A stretch of DNA of 64,000 nt from Valencia hispanica (Eukaryota > Chordata > Actinopteri > Cyprinodontiformes > Valenciidae), in the NCBI GenBank assembly GCA_963556495.2, contig OY747705.1, positions 30,373,001-30,437,000 of the forward strand. The letters run 5' to 3'. The notes beneath the pieces are model-generated. The model was not told the DNA's origin, searched no databases, and was given only the letters and a program-made list of their open reading frames with translations. Shown here piece by piece: positions 55,794 to 64,000 of this stretch. Position numbers and translations under genes: made by a program. Each line of letters begins with the position of its first letter. The stretch's first letter is position 1.

Positions 55794-56327
55794 ATGATGC
55801 GTAACCATGGCAACAATGTGGTTTACAGCCGGGAGCAGATGATTAACATCGCAAAAGCTGAAATAATTCCTCAACTGACGCCACAAATCCCTGATGAGTT
55901 GATAAGGATGAGACGTGGATGCAGAGCAGGAGCGAAAAGGAGACAGAGAAGGAGGAAGTTCAAGCCCTCTCTTCCATCGATCATAATGGGCAACGTAAGA
56001 TCACTGGCTAACAAGATGGATGAACTCCAAGCCCTTACAAGGACTCAGCCAGAGTACCGGCAATGCAGTGTTATGTGTTTTGCTGAGACGTGGCTGCTGG
56101 ATCATATCCCCGACTCCAATGTCTGTCTGCCAGGCTTCCTGACAGTACGAGCAGACAGAGATCTGAAGACGAGCAGAAAAAGAAAAGATGGTGGAGTAGC
56201 AGTGCTTGTCAACAACAGATGGTGTCGTCCAGGACATGTTACTGTGAAGTGTCGTCTCTGCAGCCCAGATGTTGAACTCTTGGCAGTTTTCGTCCATATT
56301 ATTTACCAAGAGAGTTCACCAGTGTAA
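55794..56327 (+). pseudogene. LINE ORF2 start, endonuclease N-terminal half
   Basis: The 177-codon frame has a basic stretch (RAGAKRRQRRRKFKP), then IIMGNVRSLANKMDEL (first endonuclease motif), VMCFAETWLL (catalytic Glu) and DGGVAVLVNNRW. The frame then changes near a TTTT run at about 56287-56290. The next frame continues RPYYLPREFTSVILAVVYIP. Met 55794 lies right after a plausible 5' UTR and is taken as the start. Confidence 0.85.
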
Positions 56328-56431
56328 TTTTAGCAGTTGTTTACATTCCACCTTCAGCCGTTGCCGACACTGCATGTGATGTCATCAGTTCCGTTGTTGC
56401 TAAGCAACAGACACAGCACCCCAATGCATTT

Positions 56432-58615
56432 GTGGCAATATCTGGTGATTTTAATCATGCCTCACTCTCTACTACACTTCCAACATTTCAACAGTTTGTC
56501 AGCTGCTCTACAAGAGAAAACAGGACCTTGGATTTGTTTTATGCAAATGTAAAGGATTCATACATGTCCAAACCAAGACCTCCTCTGGGACAATCAGATC
56601 ACAATCTTGCTTTTCTCTGTTCAGAATATAAACCACTTGTTCAGAGACAACTTGTGACAAAACGAACTGTGAGAAAATGGTCACAGGAAGCTGAAGAAGC
56701 CTTGCTAGGTTGTTTTGCAACCACAGACTGGATGACTCTTTGCCAAGCACATGGAGAGGACATCAGTGCCATGACTGAGTGTGTGACTGACCATATAAAC
56801 TTCTGTGTGGACAACATCATCCCCACCAGAACAGTGAGATGCTTCCCTAATAATAAACCCTGGATCACCAGTGACCTGAAGGAACTGCTAAACAAGAAAA
56901 AAAGAGCCTTCAGGGAGGGAAAGGAATTACTGAGGAGTATACAGAAGCAATTTAAGGTCAAGATCAGAGACAGCAAGGAGGCATACAGGAAGAAGCTGGA
57001 GAACAAACTACAGAGGAACAATATCAGATATGTCTGGTCAGGAATGAGAAAGATCACAGGTTTTAAGGACAGGAAAGATTGGATAGATGGAAGTCTGGAC
57101 AGAGCCAATGAACTGAACATATTCTTCAACAGGTTCAGTTCAGGAACTAGCTCAGCATCCCCCTCTCCTGTTGCCAACCAAACAGACATCCCACTCTCCT
57201 CTGATCAACAGCTTTCGTGTAACACCTCGGATGTTTTATCCTTCACCTCAGCCATGGACTCTTCTAATTCCACAAGTTTGACTTCAACCAAGTCAGGAAA
57301 TGCTGCTACCCCCTTTGCCTCCCCCTCCCACTTGTCTGTCTCCAAAAGTCAGGTGAACAGGCAGCTGGAGAAACTGAACCGGAAAAAGGCTGCAGGTCCA
57401 GATGGTGTCAGCCCCAGAGTCCTGAAGGCCTGTGCAGAGCAGCTCTGTGGGATTCTGCAGCACCTCTTCAACCTTAGCCTAACTCAGGAGAAGGTTCCAG
57501 TGTTGTGGAAGACATCCTGCCTTGTTCCAGTACCCAAAAGAACTCACCCATCAGTCATCAATGACTATAGACCCGTTGCCCTGACATCCTACATCATGAA
57601 GGTCCTGGAGAGACTCCTGTTGGCACCCCTGAGTAAGCAAACAAGAACGTATCAGGACCCACTCCAGTTTGCTTATCGCTGTGGAGTTCGAGTTGAAGAT
57701 GCCATCATCCACCTACTTCAACCAACCCACTGTCATCTGGACAAAGCAGGCAGTACTGTGAGGATCATGTTCTTTGATTTCTCCAGTGCATTTAACACAG
57801 TTCAGCCTGATTTTCTTTGTCAGAAACTCCTGACGACACAGGTGGAGCCCTCAACAATCGCCAGGATCAATGACTACCTGACCAACAGACCACAATTTGT
57901 GAAACTGAAGAATTGTGTGTCAAACCAGGTGGTCAGCAGCACAGGAGCACCACAAGGGACCGTACTCTCACCATTCCTTTTCACTCTGTACACCTCAGAC
58001 TTCCAGTACAAATCAGAGACCTGTCATCTGCAGAAATACTCAGATGACTCTGCAATTGTTGGGTGTATCAGAGATGGACAAGAAGCTGAATACAGAGAGC
58101 TGGTGGACCGCTTTGTGACATGGTGTGGAAACAATTGTCTCACCTTGAATGTGAACAAAACAAAGGAGATGATTGTAGTTTTCAGAAGAAACAGGGATAA
58201 GTCAAAAACTGTTTCCATCATGGGAGAAGTGGAGGTGGTTGAGGAGTATAAATACCTCGGAGTTCACCTTGACAACAGACTGGACTGGAGGCGCAACAGT
58301 GAAACCATCTACAAGAAGGGACAGAGCAGACTGTACTTCTTGCGGAAGCTTAGGTCCTTCACGGTTTGCAGCAAGATGCTGGTGATCTTCTACAAGTCTG
58401 TTGTGGAGAGTGCAATCTCTTCAGCCATCATCTGTTGGGGTAGCAGCATCAGAGCCAGGGATTTAAATAGGCTAAACAACCTGATAAAGAAGGCTGGTTC
58501 TGTTCTTGGGACAACTGTGGAAAATCTGGAGATGATAATGCAAAGAAGGATTCTTCATAAAATCAAAAAAATGATGGACAACCCTGAGCATCCTCTTCAT
58601 GAGACAGTCATATAA
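56432..58615 (+). CDS. LINE ORF2: endonuclease end, reverse transcriptase
   Basis: 727 codons from Met 56432, although the same frame is open from about 56290 and joins the endonuclease half. AISGDFNHASL is the GDFN motif and GQSDHNLAFL the catalytic Asp-His. The linker and reverse transcriptase follow: LNRKKAAGPDGVSPRVLKAC, FFDFSSAFNTVQP (first Asp, about residue 450), APQGTVLSPFLF (motif B) and YSDDSAIVG (about 537-545, motif C with Ser in place of Ala). Later comes EYKYLGVHLDNRLDWRRN, then the thumb. A TAA at 58613-58615 is followed in frame by 30 more codons (FNRRLLQFRCNTDRYRKSFL) to a TAA at 58706-58708, so the stop looks premature. Best preserved reverse transcriptase in the window. Confidence 0.88.
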   Translation: MAISGDFNHASLSTTLPTFQQFVSCSTRENRTLDLFYANVKDSYMSKPRPPLGQSDHNLAFLCSEYKPLVQRQLVTKRTVRKWSQEAEEALLGCFATTDWMTLCQAHGEDISAMTECVTDHINFCVDNIIPTRTVRCFPNNKPWITSDLKELLNKKKRAFREGKELLRSIQKQFKVKIRDSKEAYRKKLENKLQRNNIRYVWSGMRKITGFKDRKDWIDGSLDRANELNIFFNRFSSGTSSASPSPVANQTDIPLSSDQQLSCNTSDVLSFTSAMDSSNSTSLTSTKSGNAATPFASPSHLSVSKSQVNRQLEKLNRKKAAGPDGVSPRVLKACAEQLCGILQHLFNLSLTQEKVPVLWKTSCLVPVPKRTHPSVINDYRPVALTSYIMKVLERLLLAPLSKQTRTYQDPLQFAYRCGVRVEDAIIHLLQPTHCHLDKAGSTVRIMFFDFSSAFNTVQPDFLCQKLLTTQVEPSTIARINDYLTNRPQFVKLKNCVSNQVVSSTGAPQGTVLSPFLFTLYTSDFQYKSETCHLQKYSDDSAIVGCIRDGQEAEYRELVDRFVTWCGNNCLTLNVNKTKEMIVVFRRNRDKSKTVSIMGEVEVVEEYKYLGVHLDNRLDWRRNSETIYKKGQSRLYFLRKLRSFTVCSKMLVIFYKSVVESAISSAIICWGSSIRARDLNRLNNLIKKAGSVLGTTVENLEMIMQRRILHKIKKMMDNPEHPLHETVI

Positions 58616-58800
58616 CAACAGAGCGTCTTCAATCGGAGGCTCCTTCAGTTTCGCTGCAATACAGACCGCTACAGGAAATCCTTCCTGCCCACAGCCATCA
58701 TCATCTAAAACAACTCCTTAAAGAATTAATCATATGAGCTATACAAACACTTAATTTCCCTCTGGGATCAATAAAGTATTTCTGAATTGAATTGAATTGA

Positions 58801-59119
58801 TTGGTTAAAGAAGGGAAGGTCTTTTCATGGCTTTAGTTGGAGCTCCCTCTTGTGGTAGAAAAGATAATTGCTATACATTATGGCCTCTACTGTGAAACTG
58901 ATGTTTCAGAGTTATTGTAAGACATTTCAAGTAACTTGTAGAATTAATACAAATCAGTTTACCTGGACTTTTGATTACTCTGTGAAATCTGATGAAATAT
59001 ATATTGCAGTCTCATAGGTACTAGGCAGGCAACAGCGGCCATTATACTGTTCCAACACCTGAAAAACAGTGATTACTTTTAAAGAGCACTCGTAGGCGAT
59101 CGTAGTCATTATAAATGAA
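58801..59119. other. No recognised feature
   Basis: AT-rich spacer. Confidence 0.4.
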
Positions 59120-59453
59120 GTAAGATATTGTTAGCTAACTTGCTATTGTTATCCATTATACTAAAACTATCATTTAAGCTAATATTAGCATTTTAGCTAA
59201 TTTTAGCTATCATTTAGTTTTTAGGTAGATTTTAACATACTAAATGGATTGAGTTATTGTAAACCAATTTGTTAATATTTCCCAACATGCTACCAATAAT
59301 TTAACTAACCATAGCAATTTAGCTGTATTAAGCTAATATTGGAATTTGAGCTAATTTTGACTTATCTAAAATTAACATAATGAATGGATTGAGTTACTGA
59401 TAACCAACATGTTAGAGTTTGCAAACATGCTATCTCTAGCATGTAAGTTAAAA
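59120..59453. repeat. AGCTAA/TTAGC-rich repeat, left part
   Basis: Many imperfect copies of a unit such as TTTTAGCTAATTTTAGC. It continues at 60832-61220, so the TTAA element inserted within it. Confidence 0.75.
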
Positions 59454-59457
59454 TTAA

Positions 59458-60827
59458 CATTAAACCCGAGGGGACCGAGGGAATTACTTTTTTTCAACAG
59501 GCTTGAGACAACACAACCTGACAGAAAAAATAGTCATAATGCACATCAAATTAAACAAAAGACCACGCGCTACAAGGCTATCTAAACTATTTTTACCAAC
59601 CACAAACACAACTCAGATGCCACGTAAATAACTATTTGCGAACAAACTCTTAACATCATAGTTTTGTCAACCTAACATCATAGTTTTGTCAACCCAGCCG
59701 CCACATTTCTGGCTCTACCGCAGCAATCCTTTGTCCTAAATTCACAAGCAGCCCCTCAAATGAAAGCAGAGAACCAGCCGATTCCAAGGATACATCTGCC
59801 AAGACGCTACACCAAAGCACCGCGGAGATATAAGCCAAAGTATAACACAACAGGAAATCGCTTTTCAGAATCGCTGTAGTAAAATTTGCCTTTTGCTGTT
59901 TTGCCGTGTAAAGATGATATCTTAGGCAAATAAACGTTATTTTCTGATACTTCCATGTCTTATGCACCATTCAGAATTTTTCGGGCGTTTCTCTTACTTA
60001 TTTGTGGCTCCTAGAAAGTGTTTGTCGTCTGTTCGCTGAGAATGCTGGCACTTCTTGGTACTCTGTTCTCGGCTCTCTGGTTGGCTGACTGTGTTGTCAA
60101 TCTTGTTTGGAAAGTTTTGGCGTTATTCTATAGGCTTCTACGAATCCAACAAGGTATCGCTCATCAAAATTGACCAATCCGCTGCGAGGGTAGGTCTTTG
60201 GTTAAAATAAAACTACCAGCCGGCAAGGCATGCGCATTACACAAGAGGGCGAACAGCGCACAGGATAAAAATATACATTGCATTATTATCAGATTTTTTT
60301 TTTCCAAAAATCCTCAAAAGTGTTTCTTTTAGGACTACTGAACACTATGTGACATTAAAATAAAAAAATATAACTTTTACATGACATAAATAGAAATGGC
60401 ACTTTGTGCCAAACTGTGCCAAACTGGACACCTCGCCTGACTTGCCTGTACTAAAACCTCTCTAGTTTTGTCCTGCTTCACATAATCAATATCAAGTTTT
60501 GCAGAGATAATGTCCACATGATGTATTTACATTTTATTGAGTAACCACTGCCATTCAAGCAACATCCATAGAGTTTTTCAATATAATTAGGCGGAGCAAA
60601 AAACAAACAAATTTCTGCTGTGTTCTATCTTCAGTTTCTCCTAACCAGTAACAGATAACATGCATAATGATACATCTATCAATTCTACTCAATGTTACCT
60701 TTACAATGACACCAAAATGGTTCAAATACTCCTTTTGGTTGCTGAAATATACTAATTTTTAATGGGTAAATTTTTTTTGAGAAACAGGCTTCAAATTAGG
60801 CCGATGTGGACCCTTGGGTTTAAAAGG
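59458..60827 (+). mobile_element. Non-autonomous piggyBac-like element
   Basis: TTAA flanks both ends (59454-59457 and 60828-60831). Ends: CATTAAACCCGAGGGGACC (left) and, reversed, CCTTTTAAACCCAAGGGTCC (right), matching CCTCTTAAGCCCCAGGGTC of the element at 42155. Subterminal sequence around 60400-60560 is, reversed, similar to 42460-42600 (both with AGAGGTTTTAGT and TTTGGCAC..TTTGGCAC). No transposase frame was recognised; orientation is set opposite to the 42155 element. Confidence 0.7.
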
Positions 60828-60831
60828 TTAA

Positions 60832-61220
60832 GGTAACATTAGCATTTAAGCTAATTTTAGCTAACATTTCATTTGTAGGAATATTTTAACATACTGAGTG
60901 GACTAAGCTAATGTTAACATACATGTTAGTGTTGTCAACATGCAACTACTAGCATTTGAGCTAACATTAGCATTTCTGCTAATATCAGTATTTAGAAAAA
61001 TTTTGACATAACAGCTAAAGTTAACTTACAGAATAGATTATGTAATATTTACTGCTTTGTTAGTGTTTGTCAACATGCTAGCACTAACATTTTAGCTAAC
61101 ATTAGAATTTTAGCTAATTTGAAGTAATATTAGTGTTATAGTTTGTTGTTAATTTACTGAATGGATCAAGTTTTTTTTAACCATAATGTCAGTATAACAC
61201 TGGCATTTTAGCTAATTTTG
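60832..61220. repeat. AGCTAA/TTAGC-rich repeat, right part
   Basis: Continuation of the repeat at 59120-59453, with units such as TTTTAGCTAACATTAG. Confidence 0.75.
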
Positions 61221-61394
61221 ACAGTTTTGCTATGTGGTAGGGTTGGCAGATTTTTTTTATTCTTCTACTTACACTTCAGAAAGTCTTCCACAGTTGATTT
61301 CAAATACTTCAGCTATTTTCTGCAAATAAATTCAGCTTACAGCATTCACACTGCATTTTTGGAAATGCAACTTTTTCTAGTTATTATTATTATG

Positions 61395-61560
61395 TTCAAT
61401 CAATCAGGTTTTATTTGTAGAGCACTTTTCATGATAAAATCACCACAAAGTGCTTTACATGATAAAAACAGAAAACAAAAAATCACATTTAAAGCAAAAT
61501 CAATCATACACAACCAGTTAAACTCTCAGCACACACAAGACACATACACACCCCGTCCCC
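61395..61560 (-). mobile_element. LINE 3' end
   Basis: TCAATCAATCAGGTTTTATT, then GTAGAGCACTTTTCATG, then CACAAAGTGCTTTACATG. This is the reverse of a LINE 3' UTR, similar to that at 20800-20880. Confidence 0.6.
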
Positions 61561-62077
61561 CCCCCCCTTCACTGCATGTCCCACGCGCACCCCGTGTTAT
61601 GCCTATATTCACTGATGTTAAAAAGTTATTAATATGACTGATGCGAGTATAACAGATGCGAGTACGCTTGAGACATGTCCCTCACACTTTTCATGTTGGT
61701 GCCCTCTGTCCCCTGCAGTTTTTTCAGCCATTTAATCTGTTAATATTGACTTTAAACACACCTTTGGCATACACAAGCTAATGCGAGCAGCAGTGAATCA
61801 CAGACAGGTGCTGCTGCTCAGTGAAGCAGCTTGTTCAGCAACCAATCCAGAGCTAGCAAAAGGCAAAAAAACCTTTGACTGTTTTTCCAAACAAGCTGTA
61901 AGTTCGTACTGTTGCATTCAGATTATGTGAGCTAAATAATGACTAGTTTACACATGTTAATATATCATGTTATGCTAGTTAACAATACTAATGCTGCCTA
62001 TTTTACATTTCTCCTTACTAGTCAGTTCATGCTAAGAATAAACCCAATCCTCTTTAATTTCTGTGCAAAACTTGTGC
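61561..62077. other. No recognised feature
   Basis: Unassigned sequence with no domain-bearing frame; a C-rich run lies just before it at about 61554-61567. Confidence 0.4.
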
Positions 62078-62270
62078 TCACTGGGCTGCACAGACATGCA
62101 GCAAGAAGGTCCTGGGTTCGAATGCCAGTCTGTGTTGCCCTGCGATGGACTGGCAACACAGTGCGACTGCGATGTACCCCGCCTCTCGCCCTGTGACTGC
62201 TGGAGATAGGCACCAGCCCCGGCAACCCTGCATAGGATGGACGGGTACAGAAAATGGATGGATGGACTTG
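62078..62270 (+). mobile_element. SINE with GGAT-type tail, copy 3
   Basis: The head has GCAGCAAGAAGGTCCTGGG and a B-box-like GGTTCGAATGCC. The middle block is shortened relative to copy 2. The end GCATAGGATGGACGGGTAC is followed by AGAAAATGGATGGATGG. Confidence 0.75.
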
Positions 62271-63050
62271 TGTTCACTATTACTCTCACACATTTGAAAA
62301 AATATTTACTGACAAATAAAGACACAACAGGGTCAAAGAGGGTCTGTACAGAAAGGAGAATACATGTGACTGAGAAAAAAACATCAAGGGCACTAAAGAG
62401 ACTTTGAGGCTAATTTTCACAAAATTTTCTCTGCTAATCATCCTAATTCTGTTTTCCAATTTTGCTTTCCACACTTCCATATCTTTATTGCCACAATGGA
62501 AAAATCAGAGAAAGGGAGGAGACTATGCGCATTGGTGCTCACATGAATATCTTTGTTTTTTACACAAACAGCACTCCAGAGTCCTGCAACAGAGCCGTGA
62601 AACAGAATCTGTTTCAAGGGAGTGGGTGTGGGTGCAAGTGTCTTTAATTCGGGTGGGTCGCAGGTGAGAAAATAACTGTTCTAAAATCTCCCAAACTATC
62701 AGGGACTGTGGCGGCCTATATTATGAAGCCCCATACCTTTCAAAAACGATGAGAGCTACTGACATCTGATAGCAGCCTGGAAACAATATCAAAACAGACT
62801 ATATATATATCTTGCAGAACTGAACGCAGCCAACGAGAGAGAGACTTTTCTGCTGGATTCCTGATTCAAGATTGGAGAAAACATTTTAAACCACAGACTG
62901 TGGACCATGTTTTGTTTTTGCACCCCTATCTGTGGATCAAATAAATGGCAGCGGTAACAACATTCCTGGAAAATTAAATGGAAATGATTCATTGTAATAT
63001 GATATATTCAGTAGGCCTATGTTAGAGAAAGTTCAGCTAAAAAAGAATTC
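62271..63050. other. No recognised feature
   Basis: AT-rich with only short frames. A segment around 62680-62990 has the look of a retroelement remnant, but no domain was identified. Confidence 0.35.
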
Positions 63051-63330
63051 CTTTCAAAAATATATTTTCTTGAATGGAAATCTTTCAACCCACATGCAGA
63101 ATAAAATGTGAGTCAAATTGTACTAAAAGATTTATTAACAGCATAAGCGGGTAACTACAACTCGGTCGACTGATTGCAGAGATCAGCAGCAGGTGCGCTG
63201 CTGAAGCAGCGCTCTCAAAGACCTTGCTCATTCACACAGACACACAGCAGGATCATGGCAGTTATATAGGCTACTACAGAGTTCTAATGCACGTAAGCTT
63301 GGCATCAATGACTTAATGGTGAGGCATTGG
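63051..63330 (-). mobile_element. Possible LTR fragment
   Basis: TTTCAACCCACATGCAGAAT, then AAAAGATTTATTAACAGC, then GCGGGTAACTACAACTC, resembling 35715-35800. On minus a TATA-like CCTATATAAC lies near 63262-63271. Weak. Confidence 0.3.
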
Positions 63331-63834
63331 TGAAGGCAGTGGGAAGAACTGAGTCAGTGTAGAAAGACGACAAAAGCTTTCAGAGGAAGTAAATACACTG
63401 AAGAGATGACTTCAGAAGCTTTAGTTAGGAAGCAGATGTGGAAGATAGTGACCAAAGACTTTTCTGGTAGGATAAAGTATGTTTTATTTTCTAACCAGGC
63501 ATGTTACTGTTGTGTTGTGTTGATGCCGTGTTGGCGCCCTACTGCCAATTTTCAGACGGAGTTTGAAAAAAAAAAAGCTAGTCTAAAATTAAAACTAGAA
63601 AACACCCCCACCAGGGCCACTCATCCCCCTTCCCCATTGTGTTATCTAATTCTAACAATGTCGGTACTTTTCCAAAAAACGAGACGAACGGCTGTGTCTG
63701 TGCTACCGCTCCACTCCTCTAGCAGAGAGAGGAGATTAGGGGCTGCTGCGCGTAGGGAACCGCTTATGAGCTCTCTGACACGGGAGAGGAGTGAAGGTTA
63801 GTACTGCTGGTCGGTGGGTGGATACGCGCTTCAT

Positions 63835-63995
63835 GTCGGAACAACCCCAAATTTTAATCAGTTGTTCCTGACCCCATTGTGGACATTTCTTGAAAATTTC
63901 ATTGAAATCTGTTTATAATTTTTTTAGTTTTGTTGCTAACAGACAGGCAGACAAACAGAAAAAATTGCCTCCTGGTGGAGGTAAGTAAAAAATTA
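63835..63995 (+). mobile_element. Retroelement 3' end (family uncertain)
   Basis: TTCATTGAAATCTGTTTATA, then TTGTTGCTAACAGACAGGCAG, then CTCCTGGTGGAGGTAA. This kind of 3' end with a GACAGACA-type tail is common in fish repeats. No coding part precedes it here. Confidence 0.4.
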
Positions 63996-64000
63996 AAACT

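Larger units (their letters stand above)
55700..58800 (+). mobile_element. CR1/L2-like LINE, nearly intact
   Basis: Endonuclease (55794-56327), then endonuclease end plus reverse transcriptase (about 56290-58708), then a short 3' UTR and an ATTGA tail (CTGAATTGAATTGAATTG near 58783-58800). One frameshift and one late stop separate it from an open ORF2. The 5' limit is uncertain. Confidence 0.85.

Overview
The window looks like intergenic or intronic DNA of a bony fish (teleost, probably spiny-rayed). The evidence is the mix of repeats: CR1/L2-type and RTE (Rex3-like) LINEs, an L1-type LINE, Tc1-like, piggyBac-like and PIF/Harbinger DNA transposons, a SINE with a GGAT tail, Gypsy-like LTR elements, a gammaretrovirus-like endogenous retrovirus, and long AT, CA and CAAGG microsatellites. 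I found no convincing host protein-coding gene, tRNA, rRNA or CRISPR array. Almost every long open frame is a piece of a mobile element.

Layout. 1-374 is the last part of an L1-type ORF2, followed by a roughly 3 kb G-rich tract (375-3440), probably its 3' UTR. 3731-13979 is a nearly full-length endogenous retrovirus on the minus strand (LTR-gag-pro-pol-env-LTR). Its LTRs differ by about 17 substitutions and one 2-base gap, and every gene is broken. 14340-24230 holds a Tc1 remnant, a LINE 3' end, a SINE and a minus-strand L2-like LINE whose ORF1 keeps an SGNH-esterase signature. 26630-28530 is a Tc1-like element split by a LINE. 32505-35075 holds a Harbinger-like MITE, a (CAAGG)17 array and a compact 1.3 kb LTR element with its own 246-residue ORF. 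36478-39380 has another LINE and a Tc1-like element split by a solo LTR.

41920-45269 appears to be a non-autonomous element carrying a 2.9 kb piggyBac-like transposon. 46996-50121 is a two-gene PIF/Harbinger transposon (transposase plus Myb/SANT protein). 50378-54960 is an L2-type LINE into which an RTE LINE inserted, with a 12-base target duplication. 55700-58800 is a nearly intact CR1/L2-type LINE with a 727-residue ORF. 59458-60827 is a short TTAA-flanked relative of the piggyBac element, sitting inside an AGCTAA-rich repeat. The remainder is LINE and SINE ends.

How the parts relate. The elements form a layered insertion record (LINE in Tc1, solo LTR in Tc1, RTE in L2, piggyBac in a TIR element, TTAA element in a minisatellite-like repeat), which gives a relative order of activity. 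The SINE copies and the RTE LINE share a 3' tail, suggesting that the SINE borrows RTE machinery. All family calls are from reading translations and motifs by eye; no database search was run.
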